Part shown: positions 39,115-47,553 of the stretch, in pieces
How the letters are laid out: each line of letters begins with the position of its first letter
Numbering within the stretch: the first letter of the stretch is position 1
Source: Gemmobacter megaterium
GTDB lineage: Bacteria; Pseudomonadota; Alphaproteobacteria; Rhodobacterales; Rhodobacteraceae
Reading direction: 5' to 3'
Length of the DNA: 64,000 bases
Assembly: GCF_900156815.1 (NCBI RefSeq)
Contig: NZ_FTOT01000007.1
Location: forward strand, 154,754-218,753
The notes under the pieces: generated by a model
Told to the model about the DNA's origin: nothing
Databases searched by the model: none
The model's input: only the letters and a program-made list of their open reading frames with translations
Position numbers and translations under genes: made by a program

Positions 39115-39137
39115 CACTTGTGTATCAATCACAAGTG
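39115..39137. promoter_or_regulatory. perfect inverted repeat in the divergent control region
   Basis: CACTTGTG (39115-39122) and CACAAGTG (39130-39137) form a perfect 8-bp inverted repeat with a 7-base spacer, in an AT-rich patch between the divergent dehydrogenase (39042) and SDR (39195) genes. Outer AATTA/TAATT words extend the symmetry. A dimeric MarR- or TetR-type repressor site controlling both operons is the natural reading. Confidence 0.65.
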
Positions 39138-39194
39138 AATTAATTTCCTCGAAGGGGCCGGTCGCGGATCGGACGGTTCAGGGAGGATACAAAG

Positions 39195-40115
39195 ATGGCA
39201 GATGGCAAACTTCTGGACGGCAAGGTCGCGCTGGTCACCGGGGCCGGGCGTGGGGTCGGGCGCGAAATCGCGCTGCTGCTGGCAGCCAGGGGTGCAAAGG
39301 TTGTGGTGAACGATCTGGGCGGTTCTGGCGGCGGCGACGGCCAGGACGATGCACCCGCGAACGAAGTGGTCGGCGCGATCAGATCGGCAGGCGGCGAGGC
39401 GGTGGCGAACTTTGACAGCGTCGCCGACAGCGCAGCCGCGCGGGGCATGGTCGATCAGGCAGTCGATACCTTTGGGCGTATCGACATTGTCGTGAACAAC
39501 GCCGGCATCCTGCGCGACTCGATCTTTCACAAGATGACAGAGGAAGATTGGGATCTGGTGATCTCGGTTCACCTCAAAGGTGCGTTCAACGTCTCGCGCG
39601 CGGCGGCAACGCGATTCCGCGAACAGCAATCGGGGCGCATGATCCACATGACCTCGACATCGGGTCTGATCGGGAATTTCGGGCAGGCCAACTATGCCGC
39701 TGCCAAACTGGGCATCGTCGGTCTGTCAAAGTCGGTGGCACTGGACATGGCCCGCTATAACGTGACCTCGAACGCCCTTGCTCCTTTTGCCTGGAGCCGC
39801 CTGATCGGCACCATCCCCACCACGACCGAGGCCGAGAAGCTGCGGGTCGAGCGGATGAAGCGCATGACGCCAGCCAAGATCGCCCCGCTGGTGGTCGCGC
39901 TGTCGGCCGATGCGGCACAGCATGTCACCGGACAGATCTTCGGGGTGCGCAGCGACGAGGTGTTTCTGTTCAACCAGCCGCGCCCTGTGCGCGGGCTGGG
40001 CCGAAGTGATGGCTGGACGCCTGAGACCATCCTTGAACACGCCTTCCCCGCGTTCAAGTCCGGCCTTACGCCGCTGGAACGGTCTGCCGACATCTTCAGC
40101 TGGGATCCGCTCTGA
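39195..40115 (+). CDS. SDR (3R)-hydroxyacyl-CoA dehydrogenase, MFE-2 (HSD17B4)-like
   Basis: A 306-residue short-chain dehydrogenase with the coenzyme motif TGAGRGVGREIA, NNAG, and the catalytic Ser156-Tyr167-Lys171 (STSG, YAAAK). The insert after the second strand, NDLGGSGGGDG, and the C-terminal extension with IFGVRSDEVFLFNQPRP are typical of the dehydrogenase unit of peroxisomal-type multifunctional enzyme 2. It would oxidise (3R)-hydroxyacyl-CoA. Its stop overlaps the next gene's start by one base, so the two recreate MFE-2 as separate polypeptides. Confidence 0.9.
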   Translation: MADGKLLDGKVALVTGAGRGVGREIALLLAARGAKVVVNDLGGSGGGDGQDDAPANEVVGAIRSAGGEAVANFDSVADSAAARGMVDQAVDTFGRIDIVVNNAGILRDSIFHKMTEEDWDLVISVHLKGAFNVSRAAATRFREQQSGRMIHMTSTSGLIGNFGQANYAAAKLGIVGLSKSVALDMARYNVTSNALAPFAWSRLIGTIPTTTEAEKLRVERMKRMTPAKIAPLVVALSADAAQHVTGQIFGVRSDEVFLFNQPRPVRGLGRSDGWTPETILEHAFPAFKSGLTPLERSADIFSWDPL

Positions 40116-40978
40116 TGCCCATAGACGTTCAGGCTGTAGCAAACTGGGCGTTCGAGGATGTTGTCCACACCTATACCGAACGCGATTCCTGTCTTTATGC
40201 GCTGGGGGTCGGTTTCGGGATAGACCCTCTGGATGCGGGCGACCTGCCCTTTGTCTTCGAAGAACCCGAGTTGCGTGCTGTGCCGACCATGGCGGTGGTG
40301 CTGGCCGGCCCCGGCTTCTGGGTACGCGATCCGCGGTCGGGCGTGGATTGGACCAAGGTTCTCCATGGTGAACAGGGCCTGGAGCTGCACCGTTCCCTGC
40401 CCGCTGCCGCGACGGTCATTGGCCGCACGAAGGTGCGCGGGGTTCTGGACAAGGGCGAAGGCAAGGGAGCCCTGATCCTTGTCGAGCGCACGCTGACCAA
40501 TGCGGCGACTGGCGAACGGATTGCCACGCTTACCTCGACCAGCTTCGCGCGTGGCGATGGTGGGCAGGGTGGCACATTGACCGAGGCGCCCGCGCCGCAC
40601 GCACTCCCGGATCGCGACCCGGATCACGTCGTTGACCTGCCGACGTTGGCCAGTTCGGCGCTGATCTATCGGCTGTCCGGCGACCCGAACCCACTGCACG
40701 CCAGCCCCGAAGTGGCCCGCAAGGCGGGTTTCAAGGCACCCATCCTGCACGGCCTGTGTTCGCTGGGCGTCGCGGGTCATGCGATCCTGCGCACCTGTTG
40801 CGGGAATGACCCGGCACGGTTCCGATCCTTGAAACTGCGCTTCTCCAGCCCAGTCTATCCCGGTGAAACGCTGCGCACAGAGATCTGGCAGGATGGCGAG
40901 CAAGTGTCATTCCGCAGCAAGGTCGTAGAGCGGGATGTGATCGTGCTGAACAACGGCCTGGCCACGGTCACGACCTGA
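40115..40978 (+). CDS. MaoC-type (R)-specific enoyl-CoA hydratase 2
   Basis: A 287-residue double-hotdog hydratase. The C-terminal half has the hydratase-2 motif YRLSGDPNPLHASPEVARKAGF followed by APILHG, with the Asp190/His195 catalytic pair. The N-terminal half (about 1-145) is the degenerate hotdog that binds CoA. It forms (3R)-hydroxyacyl-CoA for the SDR encoded just upstream. This is the route used for alpha-methyl-branched and sterol-chain acyl-CoAs in other organisms. A 12-bp hairpin follows. Confidence 0.9.
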   Translation: MPIDVQAVANWAFEDVVHTYTERDSCLYALGVGFGIDPLDAGDLPFVFEEPELRAVPTMAVVLAGPGFWVRDPRSGVDWTKVLHGEQGLELHRSLPAAATVIGRTKVRGVLDKGEGKGALILVERTLTNAATGERIATLTSTSFARGDGGQGGTLTEAPAPHALPDRDPDHVVDLPTLASSALIYRLSGDPNPLHASPEVARKAGFKAPILHGLCSLGVAGHAILRTCCGNDPARFRSLKLRFSSPVYPGETLRTEIWQDGEQVSFRSKVVERDVIVLNNGLATVTT

Positions 40979-40988
40979 CAGACAAACC

Positions 40989-41017
40989 CACCGCGCCCCG
41001 GATCGCGGGGCGCGGTG
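40989..41017 (+). terminator. strong hairpin after the MaoC gene
   Basis: A 12-bp stem (40989-41000 with 41006-41017, core CCGCGCCCCG/CGGGGCGCGG) and 5-base loop are followed by TCTTT. It may be partial, since the racemase gene starts only 20 bases later. Confidence 0.6.
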
Positions 41018-41036
41018 TCTTTGCCCGGAGGAACGC

Positions 41037-42155
41037 ATGGGGCCGCTGCACGGGATACGGATCATCGAATTTGCCGGGATCGGGCCTGGACCCTTTGCCG
41101 GTATGATGCTGGCGGATATGGGGGCCGAGATTCTGCGCATCGACCGCCCCGGCCCGGTGGATTCCACAACAGCGGCGGATGTGCTGTCACGCGGGCGGCG
41201 CTCGGTTGTGCTGGATCTCAAGTCCCCCGAGGGCCGTGAGACGGCATTGGCGCTGGTGGCCAAGGCCGATGCGCTGATCGAGGGGTTTCGGCCTGGCGTG
41301 ATGGAACGACTTGGGCTCGGCCCGCTGGATTGCCATGCGCGCAATCCCGCGCTTGTCTATGGACGAATGACCGGCTGGGGGCAAACGGGTCCGCTGGCCC
41401 AGGCGGCAGGGCATGACATCAACTATATCGCCATCACTGGCGCGCTTTGGGCCATGGGCGAGGCGGGGCGCGATCCGGTTCCGCCGCTCAACCTGCTGGG
41501 CGATTTTGGCGGGGGCGGCATGATGCTGGCCTATGGCATTGCATGTGGCCTCTTGCGGGCCAGAACCACCGGTAAAGGCGATGTCATAGACGCCGCGATC
41601 AGCGACGGAACTGCGGCGCTGATGGGCTTCATCCATGGCCAGCGCGCCCGTGGCCGATGGCAGGTGCAGCGCGGGGCCAACCGGCTGGACGGCGCGGCGC
41701 CGCATTACGGGGTCTATCGCTGTGCCTGCGGAGGGTGGGTCAGCATCGCGCCACTGGAGCCCCAGTTCTTCGAGATTCTGATCCAGACGCTGCATTTGCC
41801 GGACGACTGGCGCAAGGGACGGGACGATCGCGCCAACTGGCCCGCCTACCGGGCGGAACTGGAGGCAATATTCGTCAGCAAGAGCCGGGCCGCCTGGTGC
41901 GAAATATTTGAAGGCGGCGACCTGTGTTTCGCGCCCGTCCTCGACCTGGACGAGGCGCCGGACCACCCCCACAATCGCGCCAGAGGCGTATACGTCACCG
42001 CAAACGGGGTATTGCAACCCAATCCGGCACCGCGATTCCGCGATGCAAACCCGGAATTGCCCGCCCCGCCACCCTTGCCGGGCGAGGGCGGCGCCCAAGC
42101 CCTGGCCGAATGGGGCATACACCCTCGGGGGCCTGATACGCCCCCCGGCGCCTGA
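41037..42155 (+). CDS. alpha-methylacyl-CoA racemase
   Basis: Family III CoA-transferase-fold enzyme of 372 residues. The block AAGHDINYIAITGAL followed by PPLNLLGDFGGGGM is the AMACR hallmark. His126 and Asp156 fall at the same numbers as the acid/base residues of Mycobacterium tuberculosis MCR (established knowledge). The N-terminal GIRIIEFAGIGPGPFAGMMLADMGAE matches as well. It interconverts (2R)- and (2S)-methylacyl-CoA so that an acyl-CoA dehydrogenase can act. Its presence strongly suggests that the cluster's substrate carries a methyl branch next to the CoA ester. GGAGG lies before the ATG. Confidence 0.92.
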   Translation: MGPLHGIRIIEFAGIGPGPFAGMMLADMGAEILRIDRPGPVDSTTAADVLSRGRRSVVLDLKSPEGRETALALVAKADALIEGFRPGVMERLGLGPLDCHARNPALVYGRMTGWGQTGPLAQAAGHDINYIAITGALWAMGEAGRDPVPPLNLLGDFGGGGMMLAYGIACGLLRARTTGKGDVIDAAISDGTAALMGFIHGQRARGRWQVQRGANRLDGAAPHYGVYRCACGGWVSIAPLEPQFFEILIQTLHLPDDWRKGRDDRANWPAYRAELEAIFVSKSRAAWCEIFEGGDLCFAPVLDLDEAPDHPHNRARGVYVTANGVLQPNPAPRFRDANPELPAPPPLPGEGGAQALAEWGIHPRGPDTPPGA

Positions 42156-42200
42156 CGTCCGACCACGCCGCATCGTTCAACGGGCGGCAATCCTGGTCGG

Positions 42201-42455
42201 TCAATGTTTGTGCTGCGCGTCGTGTTCCGGATCGGCCCCAGGAACCGGATCATAGCCATGGCCGCCCCAGGGGTGACAACTGACGATCCGCCGCATGGCC
42301 AGCCAGCCGCCTTTGAACGCGCCATGCCGCTCCAATGCTTCAAGCGTGTAGACCGAGCAGGTGGGCTGATACCTGCAGCCATGCCCCACCCATGGGCTCA
42401 GCAGGATGCGATAAGCCCTGACAGGCAACGCCAGAACATGGGCGAGCGGGCTCAC
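42201..42455 (-). CDS. yidD: membrane protein insertion efficiency factor YidD
   Basis: An 84-residue member of the YidD/UPF0161 family, with [31 protein letters not shown] and [12 protein letters not shown] in pieces. It aids YidC-dependent membrane insertion. It overlaps rnpA by four bases, in the conserved order rpmH-rnpA-yidD. Confidence 0.95.
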   Translation of the reverse strand: MSPLAHVLALPVRAYRILLSPWVGHGCRYQPTCSVYTLEALERHGAFKGGWLAMRRIVSCHPWGGHGYDPVPGADPEHDAQHKH

Positions 42456-42790
42456 TCCGGCGCCCCATGAAGACGCTTCAAGGCAAATTTCAGATCCGTC
42501 AGAAGATCGGTGTAGTCTCGTGTGACCGTGACCTGCGGGCGCGCGACCAACACATAGTCCCAGCCGGGCTTGCCCTGCCCCGCCAGCACCTCGCGCGCAA
42601 GGGCCCGCATCCGGCGCTTTGCCCGGTTGCGCATCACCGCATTGCCGATCTTTTTCGATGCGGTGTATCCGACGCGCACCAATACCGCACCATCATCGCG
42701 CGGGCGCGCCTGCAAGAGAAACCCGCCGGTGCCTTGCCGCTTGCCCTGCGCTGCACGCAGGAAGTCGGCCCGAAGCTGCAACGTCTTCAT
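42452..42790 (-). CDS. rnpA: ribonuclease P protein component
   Basis: A 112-residue basic protein that assists the RNase P RNA in maturing tRNA 5' ends. The conserved RNR motif is visible in [18 protein letters not shown]. It follows rpmH by about 100 bases and overlaps yidD. Confidence 0.96.
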   Translation of the reverse strand: MKTLQLRADFLRAAQGKRQGTGGFLLQARPRDDGAVLVRVGYTASKKIGNAVMRNRAKRRMRALAREVLAGQGKPGWDYVLVARPQVTVTRDYTDLLTDLKFALKRLHGAPE

Positions 42791-42891
42791 CCGGCCATCC
42801 CATGGTCAACGACAAAAAGCGCCGCATGCGGCGCCTTGCCTGCCCTTGCGGGCGCAACATCCGGGCAGAACCTTGCGGCCCTAGCCAGGAA

Positions 42892-43026
42892 TCAAGCGCA
42901 AAGGCGCTTGCGGCCCTTGGCGCGGCGGGCGGCCAACACCAGCTGACCACCTTTGGTGGCCATGCGGGCGCGGAAACCGTGGCGCCGCTTGCGGACCAGC
43001 TTCGAGGGTTGATACGTGCGTTTCAT
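42892..43026 (-). CDS. rpmH: 50S ribosomal protein L34
   Basis: A 44-residue ribosomal protein, [20 protein letters not shown] onward, ending in GRKRLCA; the C-terminal Cys-Ala is slightly unusual. It is an exact family match in length and motif. A sigma70-type promoter is visible upstream at 43096-43124. Confidence 0.97.
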   Translation of the reverse strand: MKRTYQPSKLVRKRRHGFRARMATKGGQLVLAARRAKGRKRLCA

Positions 43027-43095
43027 CGCGGCTCTCCGTGTCGATCATGCGGCCCGCACCCGATGGATTCGAGAGCCGCCGTCATCAAGGCTCGG

Positions 43096-43124
43096 TCCAT
43101 AGACGCCACGTCCCTGCAAGTCAA
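43096..43124 (-). promoter_or_regulatory. sigma70-type promoter for rpmH
   Basis: On the minus strand, TTGACT (43124-43119) and TATGGA (43101-43096) are spaced by 17 bases, about 70 bases upstream of the rpmH ATG. Good match to the housekeeping consensus. Confidence 0.55.
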
Positions 43125-43260
43125 TCGCGGACCACGCCTTTTTTCGCCGATTCACCGGCCTACCCTTGCTTTCGCTGTTGCAGCGCGGCGGGGTCTGGTA
43201 ACGTCGGGACAAATCACCGCGACCGGGCAACGGCGCCGCAGTATTGGGACGGAGGACGAT

Positions 43261-44643
43261 CTGAACACCCTGTCGGGGCGATTTCTGGCGCTGACCGTGG
43301 TTTTCGTGATTTTGGCAGAGACGCTGATCTTCCTGCCCTATATCGCGAAATTCCGCGAGGACTGGATGCTCTTGAGGCTTGAAAAGGCTCAGATCGCGGC
43401 GCTCGCCCGCCTGACCACAGATGCAGTCATCGATGAGTCGCTGGAAGCAGAGCTTCTGGCCAATGCCGGTGTGTTCAACGTCGTGTTGCGGCGCGACGAG
43501 GTGCGGCAGCTTGTTCTGTCATCACCCATCCCCTCGCCGATTGTTGCAACCTATGATCTTCGGTTGGCCTCTGTATGGGATTTGGTGGCCGATGCCCTCG
43601 CCGCAATGCTCGGGAGCGGGAATCATGTTATCCGCATCATCGGAACACCGACCAACGATGCCGGATCGCTGATCGAGATCACGACGGAAACGGCGCCTTT
43701 GCGCCTAGCCTTGCTGGAGTCCGGGCTGCGGATTCTGGCCATGTCTGCCCTGGTGTCCGCCGCGACCGCCGTCTTGCTGTTCACCGCCGTCCAAGTGCTG
43801 ATGGTACGCCCCATAGGTCGCGTGATTGCCAGTATGTCGGCCTATGCCGCAGCGCCCGAAGATGCGCGCAGCGTCATCGTGCCCACCGCCCGGATCCGCG
43901 AACTGCGCGAGGCGGAAGAAGCCTTGCAGACCTTGCAGACCCAACTGACAGGTGCCCTGCGCCAGAAAGAACGGCTGGCGCAACTTGGCAGCGCGGTGGC
44001 CAAGATCAGCCACGACCTGCGAAATATCCTGACCTCCGCGCAGCTGTTCGCCGACCGGATGGAAGACAGCGACGATCCGATGGTCGCCCGTTCCGCGCCA
44101 AAGCTGATCGGATCGCTCAACCGCGCCATCACCCTGTGCGAAACCACATTGGCCTTTGGCAAGGCCGAGGAACCACCGCCACGGCTGGCCCGCCTGGCGT
44201 TGCGCCCACTGGTCGAGGAAGTGCTGGAGGCCGAATCGATGATGCGCGACGGGACCGTGACGGCGCTGGTGGACTTGCCGGACAATCTGGCAGCCATGGC
44301 CGACGGAGAGCAGCTGTATCGCGTTCTGTCAAATCTGGTTCGCAATGCCCGCCAGGCCATCGAGGCCACCGGCAAGCCGGGCGAAATCGAGGTGAGCGGG
44401 GGTCAGGATGCCGCAGGGGTCTGGCTGCGCATCGGCGATACCGGCCCCGGCCTGCCACAGAAAGCCCGCGAGAACCTGTTCGCAGCCTTTCAAGGTGGCG
44501 CGCGGAAGGGGGGAACCGGGCTTGGTCTTGCCATCGCGGCCGAGCTGATACGCGGGCACGGCGGCAGGCTGGACTTGTTGCGCAGCGACGCCGAAGGTAC
44601 CGAATTCCTGATGACACTGCCCGCCCCCAAGCAATTGGGCTGA
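43261..44643 (+). CDS. sensor histidine kinase (probable CTG start)
   Basis: A 460-residue membrane histidine kinase. Membrane segments lie near 8-28 and 158-180 with a periplasmic sensor between, then a HAMP-like region, the HisKA motif KISHDLRNILTSAQ (His251) and a HATPase with NLVRNARQAIEA, GDTGPGLP and GGTGLGLAIAAELIRGHGG. The only ATG that fits is at 43063, inside the rpmH promoter region, and adds 66 non-homologous-looking residues. At 43251-43255 a perfect GGAGG sits 5 bases before CTG 43261, immediately before NTLSGRFLAL, where such kinases usually start. No response regulator is adjacent. Confidence 0.85.
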   Translation: MNTLSGRFLALTVVFVILAETLIFLPYIAKFREDWMLLRLEKAQIAALARLTTDAVIDESLEAELLANAGVFNVVLRRDEVRQLVLSSPIPSPIVATYDLRLASVWDLVADALAAMLGSGNHVIRIIGTPTNDAGSLIEITTETAPLRLALLESGLRILAMSALVSAATAVLLFTAVQVLMVRPIGRVIASMSAYAAAPEDARSVIVPTARIRELREAEEALQTLQTQLTGALRQKERLAQLGSAVAKISHDLRNILTSAQLFADRMEDSDDPMVARSAPKLIGSLNRAITLCETTLAFGKAEEPPPRLARLALRPLVEEVLEAESMMRDGTVTALVDLPDNLAAMADGEQLYRVLSNLVRNARQAIEATGKPGEIEVSGGQDAAGVWLRIGDTGPGLPQKARENLFAAFQGGARKGGTGLGLAIAAELIRGHGGRLDLLRSDAEGTEFLMTLPAPKQLG

Positions 44644-44707
44644 CCCGCACATTCCTGTCGTTTTCACCCTTGCAAACCCCCTGCACCACCGCTAGAAGCC
44701 ACCACAA

Positions 44708-44784
44708 CGCGCCCGTAGCTCAGCTGGATAGAGCATCAGACTACGAATCTGAGGGTCGGACGTTCGAATCGTTCCGGGCGCGCC
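44708..44784 (+). tRNA. tRNA-Arg (anticodon ACG)
   Basis: A 77-base cloverleaf. The acceptor stem GCGCCCG/CGGGCGC is perfect, the D-arm has AGCTGGATA, and the anticodon stem TCAGA/TCTGA encloses CTACGAA. The T-loop is TTCGAAT and CCA is encoded. Its 3' end lies 62 bases from the stop of a tyrosine integrase, so it is the probable integration site of the island to the right. Confidence 0.95.
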
Positions 44785-44845
44785 AAAAATCAATCACTTA
44801 CAAAGACCGGCCATAGGCATTGGATCATGTTGGATCAGGCGTGGA

Positions 44846-46003
44846 TTATGACGCCCGTTCCTGTCGCAGCTTGATCACGCGCGCCGTGCCGTCTTTTCTG
44901 CCGCGCATGTATCGGTTCGTCGTCTGAATGTCGGCGTGACCGGCAAGGTCTCGTATGTCTGCCGGGTTCGCGCCAGCCGCTTTGGCCTCGGTAATCGCCC
45001 CGGCCCGCGTGTCCATCAGCCACACATCTTCCGGGACTCCTGCCTTTTCGCGGAACCGGCTGAATAGCGCGCTGAAATACCGCGTCTTGTAGGGAGTGCC
45101 GTCCCGCATCGTGAAGATCGGCCCGGCCTTGCGATCCATGGCCTTGAGCCACACCCGCAAGACAGGCAGGTCGAGCAGGTTGTATTCGGCCTCTGCGCCG
45201 GTCTTGGACGTGATCTTGCGCAGGGTCGTGGCGTCAGCGTCAATCATGTCCCATGTCAGGCCATCGGCCCACCGCTTGCCCCGGCTGGAAATGCCGCCAT
45301 CAGACTGCCCGGCATCCAGCCACTGCCCCCGCACATCGACCTGACGAAGCCCGGTCTCAAACAGCAGGAGAATTGCCGTGCCGAAAGACACATGCCCCGC
45401 AGCATCTGCGGCCGCGACAATCGCCTCGGCTTGCTCTCGCGTCATAGCCTTCTGCCGCGGCTGTGGCGATGGGAACTCCATCTTCGACAGGATGAACGCC
45501 AGCCGGGCGCATTCTGCGTTCTCGATCTGGGCCCCATAGTTGACGACGATCCTCAACTGCGTGACCTGGCGCTTGGCATAGTCAACGCTCCGGCCTTCCG
45601 AAAGCATCCCGCGATGCCACTGCTTGATCCTGACTTGGTTCCAGTCGGCCAGACGCTCCTGCCCTATGCCGGTCTCCATCTTGGCGACTTCGGCGGTATA
45701 GGTCGCACGGGTGATTGGCTTCACTTCTTGGAACGGGCTGAACTCGTCACCCTTATAACGCCCGATCAGCCATTGCCATGTTCCGGCCTCGACCTTCTCC
45801 GCGCCCTCATACCATTCGAGCATTTCTCGGGTCAGCGCCCGGCAACGCGCGGCTTTCTCCAGGTCGGACCCTTCAAGCCTGACGCGCTTGACGACATATC
45901 CTGCCTTCACGTAGCGGGCCGGGGCCTTCCAGTATCGCCCTTGATCCATGCCGGGCGCATAGAGCGGGTCGGCGCCGCTCAAGAGCCTGTCATCGTATCG
46001 CAT
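44846..46003 (-). CDS. tyrosine recombinase / phage-type integrase
   Basis: A 385-residue tyrosine integrase. A SAM-like core-binding domain (about 90-180) is followed by the catalytic domain. Box I Arg is in LLFETGLRQVDVRG (Arg220), Lys in ITSKTGAEAEY (Lys267), box II in MDTRAGAITEA (Arg333; the usual preceding His is replaced), then LAGHADIQTTNRYMR with His356 and the nucleophile Tyr365. It starts at ATG 46003 after AGAGGAAAG. Its gene points at the 3' end of tRNA-Arg, the classic layout of an integrative element. It overlaps the small upstream gene by 14 bases. Confidence 0.92.
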   Translation of the reverse strand: MRYDDRLLSGADPLYAPGMDQGRYWKAPARYVKAGYVVKRVRLEGSDLEKAARCRALTREMLEWYEGAEKVEAGTWQWLIGRYKGDEFSPFQEVKPITRATYTAEVAKMETGIGQERLADWNQVRIKQWHRGMLSEGRSVDYAKRQVTQLRIVVNYGAQIENAECARLAFILSKMEFPSPQPRQKAMTREQAEAIVAAADAAGHVSFGTAILLLFETGLRQVDVRGQWLDAGQSDGGISSRGKRWADGLTWDMIDADATTLRKITSKTGAEAEYNLLDLPVLRVWLKAMDRKAGPIFTMRDGTPYKTRYFSALFSRFREKAGVPEDVWLMDTRAGAITEAKAAGANPADIRDLAGHADIQTTNRYMRGRKDGTARVIKLRQERAS

Positions 46004-46286
46004 TGGTCTTTCCTCTCGTGTGCTGCACGGCAGAAGTGCCGCGCATCGAAAGGTTGGAGGCAATCGCCGCGCGATTCGCTACCCATTTCTCGACCATGGA
46101 CTTGGGAGTCAGGCCGATGATCGGGTCTTTCTTCGGGAACCCCTCCAGGTAAAGGGTCTCTCGGTTCGCGTGCCACCAGCTCAAGCTGCGGCCCAAGGCA
46201 TTCGCCACCCACAGGTCATTGCCATAGAGCGAATCCGGGGGGCTGTCGTCGGCGATAGGGCCTAGTTTCAGCTTGGTCATAGTCAA
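45990..46286 (-). CDS. chimeric excisionase-like protein with a DUF2274 leader
   Basis: A 98-residue frame. Its first 14 residues (MTMTKLKLGPIADD) are the beginning of the DUF2274 protein that normally follows trbI in conjugative modules. The rest (VANALGRSLSWWHANRETLY, EGFPKKDP, LTPKSMVEKWVANR) has the length and pattern of an AlpA/excisionase-type winged helix that normally precedes an integrase. The junction is near 46235-46245. It overlaps the integrase start by 14 bases and the trbI remnant stop by four. A recombination event probably fused the two genes and may place xis-int under trb translation. Confidence 0.6.
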   Translation of the reverse strand: MTMTKLKLGPIADDSPPDSLYGNDLWVANALGRSLSWWHANRETLYLEGFPKKDPIIGLTPKSMVEKWVANRAAIASNLSMRGTSAVQHTRGKTNAIR

Positions 46287-46795
46287 CTCCTGTAAGGTTC
46301 GAGCACCAGATCCCGCGTGACGATGACGCGGACCGGGAAGCCGGGCCGGATGGTCAGGGTCGGCGCGACGTTGAGCTGGCGGCGGACGATCTGCTGGCCG
46401 GCATCGTTGATCGTGTCCTGGCCGCCGCTACGGATCGCGCGGAGAAGCCGGTTCTCGTCGTTGACGGCAAGCTCGGCGCCGACGGCGAGCAGCGTCGAGA
46501 GGCCGGCGGTCTTGGCGAGATCCCACCAGTGATAATCGACGCCATCCTCAAGGCCGGCATAGCCCTGCGTATCCGCGCCGGGCTGGCGCTCAAGAACGAT
46601 GGAGCGGCCGATCGGCATGATGAGGCGGTTCCAGACGAGCAGCGCGCAGCGCTGTCCGAACTGCACGTTGTTGTCGTACTGGCCGATGATGCGCGTGCCA
46701 TCGCGCAGCGACGCGAGCATTCCGCCGTCCAGCCGCTTCTCGGCGCACCGCGCATCGAGCTTGAGTGGCGCGCGATACGAGACCACGATTGTCAT
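46283..46795 (-). pseudogene. trbI: C-terminal remnant of conjugal transfer protein TrbI (VirB10-like)
   Basis: A 170-residue frame whose last ~145 residues match the C-terminal beta-barrel of TrbI. Visible blocks are GTRIIGQYDNNVQFGQR, LERQPGADTQGYAGLEDGVD, LNVAPTLTIRPGFPVRVIV and TRDLVLEPYR. TrbI is normally about 400-450 residues with a membrane anchor and proline-rich linker; these are missing. The first ~28 residues are unrelated. The remnant shows that a trb-type conjugative element once occupied this island. Confidence 0.8.
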
Positions 46796-47553
46796 GGCCG
46801 TTCAAACACGGCCGCGAGGCCCATGCCACCGCCGATGCACATGGCCTCGAGTCCAAACCGGGCCTCGCGGCGCTCCATCTCGTGCAGCAAGGTTGCGAGG
46901 ATGCGCACTCCTGTCGCGCCGATCGGATGGCCGAGCGAGATCCCCGAGCCGTTCACGTTGACCCGCCCAAGATCTTCGACTCCCATCCCTTTGAGTGCCG
47001 CAAGCGCCTGCGCGGCGAAGGCTTCGTTCAGCTCGATCAGATCCATCTGCGCGAGCGTCACCCCGGATTTTTCAAGCGCCTTGCGTGTTGCAGGAACCGG
47101 GCCGATGCCCATGCGCGCGGGATCGCATCCGGCGGCGCCCCAGCCTCGCAGTCGCGCCATCGGAACCAGTCCGTGGCGATCGAGATAGGTCGCCGACACG
47201 ACGAGACAGCCCGCTGCGGCATCGTTCTGCTGACTTGAGTTGCCTGCGGTGCAAACCCCGTCCGGGCGCAGCGCGCGCAGGCCTGCCAGACTCTCGACCG
47301 TGGTGTCGGGGCGGATACCTTCGTCGCGTGTCACCCGCGTCACGGCGCCCTTCTTGCCGGGCACCTCGACCGGCACGACCTCCGCGTCAAACCGCCCGGC
47401 GCGCCAGGCGGCCTCGGCATAGGCATGGCTGCGGACAGCGAAAGCGTCGGCATCGTCGCGACTGATCCCATATTCGCGCGCGAGTGTGTCCGCAGTTTCG
47501 GGCATCCCCGAGATCACCCCGAAGCGTGCCTCGGGCTGCCCACGACCAGATCA
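46792..47553 (-). pseudogene. N-terminally truncated acetyl-CoA acetyltransferase (thiolase)
   Basis: An open frame from just after a stop near 47554 down to 46792 encodes only the C-terminal two thirds of a type II thiolase. It has NSSQQNDAAAGCLVVS, LNEAFAAQALAALKG, the catalytic His in VNGSGISLGHPIGATGVR, and the second Cys in CIGGGMGLAAVFE. The N-terminal domain with the nucleophilic Cys is missing, so it cannot be active. The stop overlaps the trbI remnant start by four bases, but the frames come from different sources. Confidence 0.8.

Noticed and set aside
42619..43260. Long N-terminal extension of the second histidine kinase
   Set aside because: It runs through the rpmH gene and promoter on the opposite strand, and the residues are unlike any kinase N-terminus.
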